Of a stretch of DNA of 64,000 nt, positions 7,726-17,234 are shown one piece after another. The position numbers were made by a program, and so were the translations under genes. This DNA is from Streptomyces sp. NBC_00576. GTDB lineage: Bacteria > Actinomycetota > Actinomycetes > Streptomycetales > Streptomycetaceae. The stretch spans positions 4,898,001 to 4,962,000 of the forward strand of contig NZ_CP107780.1 of assembly GCF_036345175.1 (NCBI RefSeq). Reading direction: 5' to 3'. Position 1 is the stretch's first letter. Each line of letters starts with the position of its first letter. The notes beneath the pieces were generated by a model. That model was not told where the DNA came from, did not search any database, and saw nothing but the letters and a program-made list of their open reading frames with translations.

Positions 7726-9387
7726 GTGAATGGTCCACTCATCGTCCAGTCGGACAAAACCCTGCTCCTTGAGGTCGACCACGAGCAGGCCGGCGACTGC
7801 CGTCGGGCCATCGCGCCGTTCGCCGAGCTGGAGCGGGCGCCGGAGCACATCCACACCTACCGGGTGACTCCGCTGGGCCTGTGGAACGCGCGGGCCGCCG
7901 GGCACGACGCCGAGCAGGTCGTCGACGCACTCGTGCAGTACAGCCGCTATCCCGTGCCGCACGCGCTGCTCGTCGACATCGCCGAGACGATGGACCGCTA
8001 CGGACGGCTCACGCTGAGCAAGCACCCGACCCACGGACTGGTCCTCACGACCACCGACCGTCCGATTCTCGAAGAGATCCTGCGCTCCAAGCGGATCGTG
8101 CCGCTCGTCGGCGCCCGGCTCGACCCGGACACCGTGGCCGTGCACCCCTCCGAGCGCGGGCAGATCAAGCAGGTGCTGCTGAAGCTGGGCTGGCCGGCCG
8201 AGGACCTCGCCGGGTACGTCGACGGCGAGGCGCACGAGATCGGGCTGGCCGAGGACGGGTGGGCGCTGCGCCCGTACCAGCAGCAGGCCGTGGAGAACTT
8301 CTGGCACGGCGGGAGCGGAGTGGTCGTCCTGCCGTGCGGGGCGGGGAAGACGCTGGTCGGGGCCGGGGCCATGGCCGAGGCGAAGGCCACCACCCTCATC
8401 CTCGTCACGAACACCGTCTCGGCCCGGCAGTGGAAGCACGAGCTGGTGAAGCGGACGTCGCTGACCGAGGAGGAGATCGGCGAGTACAGCGGGACGCGCA
8501 AGGAGATCCGGCCGGTCACCATCGCGACGTACCAGGTGCTGACGACCAGGCGGAAGGGCGTCTATCCGCACCTGGAGCTGTTCGACTCCCGCGACTGGGG
8601 GCTCATCATCTACGACGAGGTGCATCTGCTGCCCGCGCCCGTCTTCAAGTTCACCGCCGATCTGCAGGCCCGGCGGCGGCTCGGTCTCACCGCGACCCTC
8701 GTACGCGAGGACGGGCGCGAGTCGGACGTCTTCTCGCTCATCGGGCCGAAGCGGTTCGACGCGCCCTGGAAGGAGATCGAGGCGCAGGGCTACATCGCGC
8801 CCGCGGACTGTGTGGAGGTCAGGGTCAACCTGACGGAGTCGGAGCGGCTCGCGTACGCCACCGCCGAGACCGAGGAGAAGTACCGCTTCTGCGCGACCAC
8901 CGCGACCAAGCGCAAGGTCACGGAGGCGATCGTGCGGCGCTTCGCCGGACAGCAGATCCTCGTCATCGGCCAGTACATCGACCAGCTCGACGAACTGGGC
9001 GAGCATCTGAACGCGCCCGTCATCAAGGGCGAGACCCCGAACTCGCAGCGCGAGAAGCTCTTCGACGCGTTCCGCCAGGGCGAGATCAGCGTGCTGGTCG
9101 TGTCCAAGGTCGCGAACTTCTCCATCGACCTGCCGGAGGCCACCGTCGCCATCCAGGTCTCCGGGACCTTCGGGTCACGTCAGGAGGAGGCTCAGCGGCT
9201 GGGCCGCGTACTGCGGCCGAAGGCCGACGGCCACAAGGCCCACTTCTACTCGGTGGTCGCCCGGGACACCATCGACCAGGACTTCGCCGCACACCGCCAG
9301 CGGTTCCTGGCGGAACAGGGGTACGCGTACCGGATCATGGACGCGGACGAGCTGCTCGCCGGGGACATCGAGGGTACCGAGAGCTGA
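7726..9387 (+). CDS. XPB-type DNA repair helicase (superfamily 2)
   Basis: The 553-residue protein has the bacterial XPB layout. An N-terminal DRD-like part (residues 1-165) is followed by the SF2 core: Q-motif LRPYQQQAVENF about 181-192, Walker A PCGAGKT 203-209, motif II DEVH 297-300, motif III LTAT about 321, and motif VI QRLGRVLRP 490-498. It is a predicted ATP-dependent 3'-5' helicase in the cytoplasm, related to TFIIH XPB and to mycobacterial XPB. Start GTG 7726 has GGAAGGG twelve bases upstream; ATG 7714 lies too close to that site. The divergent and downstream genes are unrelated. Confidence 0.94.
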   Translation: MNGPLIVQSDKTLLLEVDHEQAGDCRRAIAPFAELERAPEHIHTYRVTPLGLWNARAAGHDAEQVVDALVQYSRYPVPHALLVDIAETMDRYGRLTLSKHPTHGLVLTTTDRPILEEILRSKRIVPLVGARLDPDTVAVHPSERGQIKQVLLKLGWPAEDLAGYVDGEAHEIGLAEDGWALRPYQQQAVENFWHGGSGVVVLPCGAGKTLVGAGAMAEAKATTLILVTNTVSARQWKHELVKRTSLTEEEIGEYSGTRKEIRPVTIATYQVLTTRRKGVYPHLELFDSRDWGLIIYDEVHLLPAPVFKFTADLQARRRLGLTATLVREDGRESDVFSLIGPKRFDAPWKEIEAQGYIAPADCVEVRVNLTESERLAYATAETEEKYRFCATTATKRKVTEAIVRRFAGQQILVIGQYIDQLDELGEHLNAPVIKGETPNSQREKLFDAFRQGEISVLVVSKVANFSIDLPEATVAIQVSGTFGSRQEEAQRLGRVLRPKADGHKAHFYSVVARDTIDQDFAAHRQRFLAEQGYAYRIMDADELLAGDIEGTES

Positions 9388-9399
9388 GCTGCACACCGC

Positions 9400-9576
9400 T
9401 CACCTGCGGCGCACGCCCGCCTCCTCCCCGTACTCACCGAGCAGTACGACGCTCAGGGCGGCGCCCGCGAACACCTTGACGGCGCGGAGGGCGTCGCCGA
9501 AGGGGTGCCGGTGGGCTCCCCGCACGGGGGTGGCGCCGGAGTGGACAGTGGCCGGGGTGAAGGTTGCTGCGCTCAT
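9400..9576 (-). CDS. 58-residue conserved hypothetical protein
   Basis: ATG 9576 encodes a short protein (MSAATFTPATVHSGATPVRGAH ... ALRAVKVFAGAALSVVLLGEYGEEAGVRRR) with one short hydrophobic stretch, KVFAGAALSVVLLG. It sits convergent with the XPB gene, 12 bases after its stop. I believe similar small proteins occur beside this helicase in other Streptomyces. No function can be offered. A frame extending to 9672 exists but adds residues that look non-coding. Confidence 0.6.
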   Translation of the reverse strand: MSAATFTPATVHSGATPVRGAHRHPFGDALRAVKVFAGAALSVVLLGEYGEEAGVRRR

Positions 9577-9916
9577 GTGTCCATGCTCGCTTCCGGGCCC
9601 GCCGATGCCATCGGCCTGCGGGCCGAACCTCCGTCGTCTCCCTGTACGACTGAGGGTGGACGTCTCCCCCACAGGAAGGTGGAGGCTGTCCCCTAGGGGA
9701 CTACGGGCGCCGTACGCGCTGTCGTACGCGCTGGCGTGTGAGCCGGGGTTGCGCTGTGGTGCGCGGAAACTGATTGGCCTCCGCCCGCCCGAGTCCCCTA
9801 AAATCTCCGCTCTTGCCCGCCTCCCGTCGTGGAGCGCCGCCGCCCGGACGGAAACCGGTCGGCTCTCGACGTCACAACCCCGCAGCAGTCACGCGCAGGC
9901 ACCCGGAGGCACCCCC
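9577..9916 (+). promoter_or_regulatory. helD-like upstream region with 14-bp perfect palindrome at 9688-9701
   Basis: The 340-base gap between divergent genes holds GTCCCCTAGGGGAC (9688-9701), a perfect palindrome and operator candidate, about 215 bases before the TTG start of the HelD-like gene. A direct repeat of CGTACGCGCTG follows at about 9711-9732. No gene is supported in the gap. The gap also contains the start region of the small minus-strand gene. Confidence 0.45.
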
Positions 9917-12016
9917 TTGTCCAGCACCGTTTCCGACCCCGCTTCTGGCCCTGTTTCCGGCCCTGTTTCCGACGATCCACTCGGCCGCGAACGTTCCCAC
10001 CTCGCCGCCTCCCGGGCGGCCCTTCGCGCGATGCGTGAGGACGCGGAGTCCCTCGACATCAAGGACGTCACCGCGAACTGGGTCAACGCGGCGGTCCTCT
10101 CCCGTCAGATCGGGGAGCGGATCAAGGCTCTCGCCGACCTCAGTCACACCCCGCTGTTCTTCGGCCGCCTCGACTACCTGCACGCTCCCGGCGCCGAGCA
10201 GGCCGAGGGCGCGGAAGGGGAACAGTTCTACATCGGGCGGCGGCACGTCCACGACGCCGACGGGGACCCCATGGTCATCGACTGGCGCGCCCCGGTGTCC
10301 CAGCCGTTCTACCGGGCGTCCAAGACCGACCCCTTGGATGTCGCCCTGCGCCGCCGGTTCGGGTACACCGGCGGAGACCTCACGGCGTACGAGGACGAGC
10401 ACCTCTCCGACCCCGCGGATCCATCGAAGGCAGCCACCACCAGCAAACTGCTCCAGCAGGAGATCGAGCGCCCGCGCGTGGGCCCGATGCGCGACATCGT
10501 GGCGACCATCCAGCCCGAGCAGGACGAGATCGTACGCAGCGGGCTGGGCGGCTCGGTGTGCGTGCAGGGGGGTCCCGGCACCGGAAAGACGGCCGTCGGT
10601 CTGCACCGGGTCGCGTATCTCCTCTACGCCCACCGCGAGCGGCTGGCCCGCACCGGCACCCTCGTCATCGGGCCGAACAGTTCCTTCCTCCACTACATCG
10701 AGCAAGTGCTGCCCGCCCTCGGCGAGTTGGACGTCAAGCAGGCCACCGTCGACGACCTGGTGGCCCACGTCGAGGTGCGCGGCACGGACGACGCGGCGGC
10801 GGCCGTCATCAAGGGCGACGCACGGATGGCGGACGTCCTCCGGAGTGCCGTCTACTCCCACGTGACCCTGCCCACCGAGCCCGTGATGGTCGTGCGCGGA
10901 TCCAGGCGCTGGCGCGTCCCGGCGTACGAACTCGAGGGCATCGTCCGGGAGTTGCTGGATCGTGGGATTCGCTACGGCGCCGCCCGCGAGGCTCTGCCGC
11001 AGCGCATCGCGCATGTGGTGCTGGTGCAGATGGAACGGTCGGGCGAGGCCCCCGACGACCGTGTGCAGGACGCCGTCGCGCGCAACGCGGCGGTGAAGGC
11101 GGCCGTGAAGACCCTCTGGCCGCCCGTCGACCCCGCGAAACTCGTCCTGCACCTCCTCAGCGACGCCGACTTCCTCGCCGTGCACGCGGCCGGAATCCTG
11201 GACGCGGACGAGCAGAAGGAGATCCTCTGGGCGAAGCCCGTACGGTCGGTGAAGTCGGCCAAGTGGTCAGCCGCGGACGCCGTGTTGATCGACGAGACGA
11301 CCGACCTGGTCCAGCGCACGCACTCGCTCGGGCATGTCGTCCTGGACGAGGCGCAGGACCTCTCGCCGATGCAGTACCGGGCGGTGGGCCGGCGCTGCAC
11401 GACGGGTTCGGCGACGGTCCTCGGCGACCTCGCGCAGGGTACGACGCCCTGGGCGACGCGGAGTTGGGAGGAGGCGCTGGGTCACCTGGGCAAGTCGGAT
11501 GCGGTGGTGGAGGAACTGACGGCGGGCTTCCGCGTCCCGACGGACGTGATCACGTATGCCTCACGCCTGCTGCCGCACATCGCGCCGGGTCTGACCCCGG
11601 TGGCGTCGGTCCGCGAGAACCCGGGTTTCTTCGAGGTACGGGCAATCAGCGAGGCGGACTCTGCGGACGGTCAAGTGGTCGCGGCCTGCGAGGAGTTGCT
11701 GCGGAACGAGGGTTCGACGGGCCTGATCGCGGCGGACGCCAGGATCCCGGCGCTGGCGGAGGCGCTGGGAGAGGCGGGCATCGGGTTCCTGTCCCCCGGC
11801 GAGGAGACGACGTACGAGACCCGCCTGACCCTGGTCCCGGCGTCGCTGGCGAAGGGCCTGGAGTACGACTACGTGGTCCTGGACGAACCCCGGGCGGTGG
11901 TGGACGGCGAACCCGACGAACGCACGGGCCTGCGGCGCCTGTACGTGGCGTTGACCCGAGCGGTGTCGGGGTTGATCGTGACGCACACGGCGCCGCTGCC
12001 GCGTGAACTGTCCTGA
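9917..12016 (+). CDS. HelD-like UvrD/Rep-family helicase (RNA polymerase-associated type)
   Basis: The protein is 699 residues from TTG 9917, chosen because GGAGG at 9905-9909 is correctly spaced and the sequence upstream is not protein-like. Residues 20-80 form a helical arm (LGRERSHLAASRAALRAMREDAE). The SF1 core follows: DWRAPVSQPFY about 122-132, Walker A GGPGTGKT 218-225, motif II DEAQD 477-481, and motif VI RLYVALTRAVSGL near the end. This order and length fit HelD proteins, which in actinobacteria bind RNA polymerase and release it from DNA; one relative, HelR, acts in rifamycin resistance. Which subclass this belongs to cannot be settled by eye. Confidence 0.85.
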   Translation: MSSTVSDPASGPVSGPVSDDPLGRERSHLAASRAALRAMREDAESLDIKDVTANWVNAAVLSRQIGERIKALADLSHTPLFFGRLDYLHAPGAEQAEGAEGEQFYIGRRHVHDADGDPMVIDWRAPVSQPFYRASKTDPLDVALRRRFGYTGGDLTAYEDEHLSDPADPSKAATTSKLLQQEIERPRVGPMRDIVATIQPEQDEIVRSGLGGSVCVQGGPGTGKTAVGLHRVAYLLYAHRERLARTGTLVIGPNSSFLHYIEQVLPALGELDVKQATVDDLVAHVEVRGTDDAAAAVIKGDARMADVLRSAVYSHVTLPTEPVMVVRGSRRWRVPAYELEGIVRELLDRGIRYGAAREALPQRIAHVVLVQMERSGEAPDDRVQDAVARNAAVKAAVKTLWPPVDPAKLVLHLLSDADFLAVHAAGILDADEQKEILWAKPVRSVKSAKWSAADAVLIDETTDLVQRTHSLGHVVLDEAQDLSPMQYRAVGRRCTTGSATVLGDLAQGTTPWATRSWEEALGHLGKSDAVVEELTAGFRVPTDVITYASRLLPHIAPGLTPVASVRENPGFFEVRAISEADSADGQVVAACEELLRNEGSTGLIAADARIPALAEALGEAGIGFLSPGEETTYETRLTLVPASLAKGLEYDYVVLDEPRAVVDGEPDERTGLRRLYVALTRAVSGLIVTHTAPLPRELS

Positions 12017-12089
12017 CGGTTTTCTCTCCCACCCGCCCGTCCCGGCCCGTCCGCCAGGCACCCTCGGGCCCGAACGCGGACATGTCCAG

Positions 12090-12119
12090 TTGGCGGCATT
12101 GATCCCAGCGGCCTAGCGT
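12090..12119 (+). promoter_or_regulatory. candidate promoter for the sulfatase gene
   Basis: TTGGCG (12090-12095), an 18-base spacer and TAGCGT (12114-12119) resemble a vegetative Streptomyces promoter in the 281-base gap 12017-12297. The transcript would carry about 170 bases of leader before ATG 12298. Nothing else was recognised in this gap. Confidence 0.4.
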
Positions 12120-12297
12120 GTAATCGAGTGCCGTAGGCAAGCAAGGCAGGTCTCCGCTGGGGCGCGGGGCACCGATGCTTCGTGGACGGACCGCGGGCCT
12201 GGTGCCCGGCCGGTGGACTCACGGTGTGCCTCATGGCTCAGAGACGTCGAATGCCGGCCGAGGTGAGAAGTGCGCGCCGGTGGAACGGAGGCCGTGT

Positions 12298-14658
12298 ATG
12301 TCGCAGACATCCTGGAGTGAGTACAAGCCGGGGCGGGCATTCCCTGGGGTGGTCGGGCGGACGACGGACGAGTCGACGCCTGCGTGGCCGCAGCCGGTGC
12401 GGGCGGTGCCGGGTGCGCCGAATGTGCTGATGATCGTGCTGGACGACACCGGGTACGGCCAGCTGGGCTGCTACGGCAGCCCGATCGAGACGCCCAACCT
12501 GGACGCACTGGCGGCGGGTGGGCTGCTGTACAGCAACATGCACACCACCGCCCTGTGCTCGCCGTCGCGCTCCTGCGTCGTGACCGGCCGCAACCACCAC
12601 GCCAACGGCATGGCGTCGATCACCGAGCTCGCCACCGGGTATCCCGGCTACAACGGGCAGATCCCGTTCGAGAACGGGATGCTGTCCGAGATGCTGCTCC
12701 AGCACGGCTACAACACGTACATGGTCGGCAAGTGGCACCTGATGCCCTCGGAACAGGAGTCGGCCGCGGGACCCTACGACCGGTGGCCGCTGGGACGAGG
12801 CTTCGAGCGGTTCTACGGCTTCCTGGGCGGCGACACCAGTCAGTGGCATCCGGATCTGGTGTACGACAACCACCAGGTCGAGCAGCCGGCGACGCCGGAG
12901 GAGGGCTACCACCTGACCGAGGACCTGGCCGATCGAGCGATGTCGTTCGTCGCGGATGCCAAGCAGGTCGCCCCTGACAAGCCGTTCTACCTGCACTTCT
13001 GCACCGGTGCGACGCACGCCCCGCACCATGTGCCGAAGGACTGGGCCGACCGCTACCGGGGCATGTTCGACGACGGCTGGGACGCCTACCGCGAGCGCAC
13101 CTTCGACCGGCAGAAGCAGCTCGGCATCGTGCCCGCGGACTCCGAGCTGTCCCCGCACGACCCGGACGTGCCGGCCTGGGAGTCCCTGTCGCCGGACGCG
13201 CGCCGCCTCTCGGCGCGGATGATGGAGGTCTACGCCGGGTTCCTCTCCCACACCGACCACCACATCGGGCGGCTGATGGCCTTCCTGAAGGAGATCGGCG
13301 AGTTCGACAACACGCTGATCATGGTGGTCTCCGACAACGGCGCCAGCGCCGAGGGCGGGGCAACCGGGACGACCAACGAGCTGCAGTTCTTCAACAACGC
13401 GCCGGAGTCTCTGGAGGAGAGCCTGGCGCGGATAGAGGAGATCGGCGGCCCGGAGACGTTCAACCACTACCCGTGGGGGTGGACGTGGGCGGGCAACACG
13501 CCGTTCCGGCGGTGGAAGCGGGAGACCTACCGGGGTGGCGTGAGCGACCCGTTCCTGGTCCACTGGCCGGCGGGCATTCGGGCCCGCGGCGAGATCCGTG
13601 ACCAGTTCGCGCACATCATCGACATGGTGCCCACCGTCCTCGACGTGCTGGGCATCGAGCCGCCCGCCGCCATCCGGGGCGTCACCCAGTCGCCTCTGCA
13701 CGGGGTCAGCTTCGCGCACACCTTCGACGACGACGCCACACCGACTCGTCACCGCACTCAGTACTACGAGATGTTCGGGCACCGGGCGATCGATCACAAC
13801 GGCTGGCGTGCGGTCTGTCCCTGGCCCGGCCCCTCGTTCGTCGAGGCCGGAAAGCCGTTCGGCACCCCGATCACCATGACGGACCTGGACGACCTCGACG
13901 CCCATCACTGGGAGCTCTACCACGTCGACGAGGACGTCGCCGAGACCCGCGACCTCGCCCAGGAGCACCGCGGCAAACTGATCGAGATGATCGCCCTGTG
14001 GTACGTCGAGGCCGGCAAGTACAACGTGCTGCCGATCGACGGCAGCGCCCTCGAACGCATGATGCTCGAACGGCCGCAGATCGCCGCGGCCCGGACCAGC
14101 TACACCCTGCGTCCCGGCACACAGGTCCTGTCGGCCGCCGTCGCCCCGCGGGTCCTCAACCGCCCGCACAGCATCACCGCCGATGTGGAGATCCCGCCGG
14201 GCGGCGCCGAGGGCGTGCTGCTGTGCCAGGGCACCAACGCCGGAGGCTGGTCCTTCTACGTCAAGGACAACCACCTGAACTACGCCCACAACTACGTCCA
14301 CCGGACGCTGCACCACGTGGCGTCGGACGAGACCGTCCCAGAAGGCCGTCACACGCTGCGCTTCGAGTTCGAGCCCACCGGAAGCCCGGACATCGCGGCA
14401 GGCAAGGGCTCGCCCGGTCGCGCCCAGCTGTACGTCGACGACCGCCTGGTCGCCGAGATCGACATGCCGTTCACGACCCCGGTCGCCTTCAACCCTGGAG
14501 GCATGGCCTGCGGCGCGAACCCCGGCTCGGCTGTCACCTCCGACTACCGGGCGCCGTTCCGATTCACCGGCACCCTGCACAGCGTGACCGTCGACCTGTC
14601 CGGCGACCTGATCGTCGACGCCCCGAGCGAGATGCGCATGCACATGGCCCGGCAGTGA
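12298..14658 (+). CDS. type I arylsulfatase (formylglycine-dependent)
   Basis: The 786-residue protein has an alkaline-phosphatase-fold sulfatase core: NVLMIVLDDTGYGQLGCYG (metal-binding DD at 49-50), the formylglycine signature C87-S-P-S-R, GKWHL, and VVSDNGAS. A C-terminal beta-rich domain (TADVEIPPGGAEGVLLCQGTNAGGWSFYV ... VTSDYRAPFRFTGTLHSVTVDLSG) is typical of the long actinobacterial type. It hydrolyses sulfate esters, after oxidation of the Cys by a formylglycine-generating enzyme not found in this window. No signal peptide is visible, so cytoplasmic action is likely. ATG 12298 has GGAGG six bases upstream. It begins a block that looks accessory. The natural substrate is unknown. Confidence 0.93.
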   Translation: MSQTSWSEYKPGRAFPGVVGRTTDESTPAWPQPVRAVPGAPNVLMIVLDDTGYGQLGCYGSPIETPNLDALAAGGLLYSNMHTTALCSPSRSCVVTGRNHHANGMASITELATGYPGYNGQIPFENGMLSEMLLQHGYNTYMVGKWHLMPSEQESAAGPYDRWPLGRGFERFYGFLGGDTSQWHPDLVYDNHQVEQPATPEEGYHLTEDLADRAMSFVADAKQVAPDKPFYLHFCTGATHAPHHVPKDWADRYRGMFDDGWDAYRERTFDRQKQLGIVPADSELSPHDPDVPAWESLSPDARRLSARMMEVYAGFLSHTDHHIGRLMAFLKEIGEFDNTLIMVVSDNGASAEGGATGTTNELQFFNNAPESLEESLARIEEIGGPETFNHYPWGWTWAGNTPFRRWKRETYRGGVSDPFLVHWPAGIRARGEIRDQFAHIIDMVPTVLDVLGIEPPAAIRGVTQSPLHGVSFAHTFDDDATPTRHRTQYYEMFGHRAIDHNGWRAVCPWPGPSFVEAGKPFGTPITMTDLDDLDAHHWELYHVDEDVAETRDLAQEHRGKLIEMIALWYVEAGKYNVLPIDGSALERMMLERPQIAAARTSYTLRPGTQVLSAAVAPRVLNRPHSITADVEIPPGGAEGVLLCQGTNAGGWSFYVKDNHLNYAHNYVHRTLHHVASDETVPEGRHTLRFEFEPTGSPDIAAGKGSPGRAQLYVDDRLVAEIDMPFTTPVAFNPGGMACGANPGSAVTSDYRAPFRFTGTLHSVTVDLSGDLIVDAPSEMRMHMARQ

Positions 14659-14683
14659 GGGCCCTGGCCGGGCCTGCTGGTGG

Positions 14684-15025
14684 TCAGCCGATACCGTCCA
14701 GCAGCAGGCCCAGCCGGACGTCGAACCAGGCCCGCTCCTGTCGCCATGTCTCCGCGGCGCACACCAGCAGCCGGCTCAGACCGTCGATGGTGAGCGACCG
14801 CCACCGGCAGACCCTCAGAACCTCCACCAGCGCTTCGGCGCACTCGTCCTGCGGGCTCAGCCCGTTCCGCGGACCCCGGGGGCGGGGAATTGCCTGCCCA
14901 CCGTCCATGGCGGCCACCGCACGGTGGCAGACGAACTCGGCGGTGAACGACTGCCACGCGAACGGTTCCAGCGCGGCGCGGACCGCGACGACCCGGGCAT
15001 CGCCCACCGGTACGGTCACCGCCAT
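14684..15025 (-). CDS. hypothetical protein
   Basis: The frame encodes about 113 residues from ATG 15025 (MAVTVPVGDARVVAVRAALEPFAWQSFTAEFVCHRAVAAMDGG ... AEALVEVLRVCRWRSLTIDGLSRLLVCAAETWRQERAWFDVRLGLLLDGIG). The C-terminal half alternates hydrophobic and charged residues and looks like a real helical protein. An in-frame upstream start at 15049 is possible. It is convergent with the sulfatase, separated by 25 bases. No family is recognised and no motif suggests catalysis. Confidence 0.55.
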   Translation of the reverse strand: MAVTVPVGDARVVAVRAALEPFAWQSFTAEFVCHRAVAAMDGGQAIPRPRGPRNGLSPQDECAEALVEVLRVCRWRSLTIDGLSRLLVCAAETWRQERAWFDVRLGLLLDGIG

Positions 15026-15459
15026 CGAGAACACCTCACTTGCGCACAAAACACCGGCCGACTCCGATTGTCACACGGTGGCGACCCTTGTGAGCAGGGC
15101 ATTCATCGGAAGCGGTGCCGGGTAGAAGGGTCGCGCCACGGCGAAGCCGATCGCCGACGACGAACGCGCTGTGCAGGTCGAGGTCGGTCGAGGTCCGTGC
15201 GTCACGGGCCGGCTCTACCAGCGTTGCTCAGTGCCGCAGCGCTCGCTCACCCCGTTCGGCTCGGTGCAGTCGCCTCTCGTTGGGCCGACCGGGCCGGGCT
15301 GCGCGGGTTCGGCCCAAGGGTTCCGTGGGCCTGGCCGGAGGCGACATAGGGTCAGGCTTCGTGCCTCCGCGGGGGTGAGATGGCGTGCCCGGGAACCCGT
15401 CACGCTGCCCCCGACGCAGCCGCCCTGACGACGACGGATGTCCAGTGTGAGGAGTGCGG
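15026..15459. other. 434-base gap without a supported gene
   Basis: The region lies between divergent genes. Short open frames on both strands are Arg/Gly/Pro-rich shadows without a ribosome site. It must contain the antiporter promoter; GAGGAG at 15449-15454 is the antiporter ribosome site. No operator or repeat was picked out. Confidence 0.5.
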
Positions 15460-16743
15460 ATGAACGGCTGGGCCGTCGTGGTCGCCGGGGGTGCGGTCGT
15501 CGGCTACGGGGCGCTCTCCCGTCGCTTGTCGACCACGGTGCTCTCGGGACCGATGGTGTTCATGCTCGTCGGTGTGGCGATCGGCCCGCTGGGCCTGGAC
15601 CTGCTGGACCGCGCGAAGGATCCCGAGGTCACGCGGACGCTGCTGGAGAGCGCCCTGGTGCTCCTGCTGTTCGCGGACGCGGCAGGAATCAGGGCCCGGG
15701 ACCTGCGCCGGGAGGAGTTCCTGCCGCTGCGGCTGCTCGCGGTGGGCCTGCCGGTCACGATGGCTCTGGGGTGGCTGGTGGCCTGGCCCCTGCTGCCCGG
15801 CCTGGGTGTGTGGGAGCTGGCCCTGGCCGCCATCATCCTCGCGCCGACGGATGCCGCGCTCGGGCAGCAGGCCTTCTCCAACAAGCAGGTGCCGCGGCTG
15901 GTCCGTGGCGGCCTGACCGTCGAATCCGGTCTGAACGACGGCCTGGCCCTTCCGTTCTTCGTGCTGGCACTCGCGGCAGCGGGTGAGGGCCACGGCCATC
16001 CGGGCATCGCCGAGACCTTCCTGCGCGCGCTGCTGCTGAGCAGTGCGATCGGAGTCGCGGCCGGCTGGGCCGGGGCGAGCCTGTTGCGCTGGTCGCTCGC
16101 CCGGGGGTGGAGCGGCTCCGACTGGCGGCAGTTCCTGGTTCTCGGCGTCCCGGTCATCGCGTACGTCCTGTGCGCCAAGGGCGAGGGCAGCGGTTTCATC
16201 GGCGCCTGGGTCGCCGGCCTGGCCTTCGGCATCCACCTGCGCCGTACCCCCGCCGACCTGGGCATCCGTCCCAAGGACTCAGACCCCGCGCGGAGCACCG
16301 GGTTCACCGAACGCCTCGGCCTCCTGCTCGCCTCGCTGAGCTTCCTCGTCTTCGGCGCGGTCATCCTGGGACCGACACTCGAGCACCTGACGTGGCGGAT
16401 GGTCGTCTACGCGCTGCTCAGCCTGACCATCGTCCGGATGCTGCCCGTCGCACTCGCCCTGGCCGGCACCGGCCTGCGGCCCGCCTCCATCGCGTACGTC
16501 GGCTGGTTCGGCCCGCGCGGGCTCGCCTCTCTGGTGTTCGGCCTGCTCGCCCTGGAAGAACACCTGCCCGGGGGAACCCTGCTGAGCGAGGTCATCGCCG
16601 TGACCGTCGGCCTGAGCATCATTCTCCACGGAGCCTCAGCGCCCCTCCTGGGCAACCGCTACGGAGGATGGTTCACCAGGACACTCCGCGCGGAACCGAA
16701 CCTCCGGGAGAACACCCTCGCGCACGACGACGGCCCACGCTGA
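15460..16743 (+). CDS. CPA1-family Na+(K+)/H+ antiporter
   Basis: The 427-residue protein has about 12 hydrophobic segments throughout. Hallmarks of the CPA1/NhaP group are APTDAALGQQ (TD of helix 5), VESGLNDGLALPFF (the ND pair that binds cation and proton) and GWFGPRGLASLVFG. It is a plasma-membrane cation/proton exchanger. The ion specificity cannot be inferred. It lacks the long cytoplasmic C-terminal tail of eukaryotic relatives and ends shortly after the last helix. ATG 15460 has GAGGAG five bases upstream; GTG 15454 overlaps that site. Its stop codon is the exact point where a broken phosphatase gene begins. Confidence 0.92.
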   Translation: MNGWAVVVAGGAVVGYGALSRRLSTTVLSGPMVFMLVGVAIGPLGLDLLDRAKDPEVTRTLLESALVLLLFADAAGIRARDLRREEFLPLRLLAVGLPVTMALGWLVAWPLLPGLGVWELALAAIILAPTDAALGQQAFSNKQVPRLVRGGLTVESGLNDGLALPFFVLALAAAGEGHGHPGIAETFLRALLLSSAIGVAAGWAGASLLRWSLARGWSGSDWRQFLVLGVPVIAYVLCAKGEGSGFIGAWVAGLAFGIHLRRTPADLGIRPKDSDPARSTGFTERLGLLLASLSFLVFGAVILGPTLEHLTWRMVVYALLSLTIVRMLPVALALAGTGLRPASIAYVGWFGPRGLASLVFGLLALEEHLPGGTLLSEVIAVTVGLSIILHGASAPLLGNRYGGWFTRTLRAEPNLRENTLAHDDGPR

Positions 16744-17086
16744 TGGGGTCAGCGGCGCGCACTCGCCGCCCCTGCTCTGCCACCCGGACGGCACCGTGAC
16801 GTTCCTCGACCAGGCGACCGATCCCCCGCTCGGAGCCCGCCCCGAACACGAATCCCGCACACAGAGCCGGACGGGTTTCACCGACGGCTCCACGCTCGTC
16901 CTCTACACCGACGGACTCATCGAGCGCCGCCACGAGGACATCGACACCGGCCTCCACCGGCTCGCCGACTCCCTCACCGGCCACCGCACCGCCGACCCCG
17001 ACCAGCTCGCCGAGGCCATCCTGACCGACCTGATCCCGCCCGCCGGTATCACCGACGACACCGCCCTGGTCGTCCTCCGCCTCTGA
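16742..17086 (+). pseudogene. remnant of a SpoIIE/PP2C-type serine phosphatase (C-terminal third)
   Basis: Reading from 16742, the frame gives SGAHSPPLLCHPDGTVTFLDQ, then ATDPPLGA, then TLVLYTDGLIERR and GITDDTALVVLRL, which are the last motifs of RsbU/SpoIIE-type phosphatases (A/SG-H-PPLL, PPLG, LYTDGL-E, DD-AL). The N-terminal half with the first metal-binding Asp and any sensor domain is missing, and the fragment runs straight out of the antiporter 3' end. GTG 16796 could start a 96-residue peptide, but it would lack a functional active site. It is best read as a deletion scar of a larger gene. Confidence 0.8.
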
Positions 17087-17234
17087 CCACACCCGCCGAC
17101 AAGCTCGGCGCTCGTACCGGTCGCACTGAGCGCGGGCCGACACCCCTCCAGCACCGTCCGGCACCCCTTCTGCGCCGGCCGGCACCCCTCCAGCACCGTC
17201 CGCGGCACCCCCTTCTGCGGGGGCCGGCACCATC

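Noticed and set aside
9476..9916. Upstream extension of the HelD-like frame from 9476
   Set aside because: The added residues overlap the small minus-strand gene and the promoter region; TTG 9917 with GGAGG is a better start.
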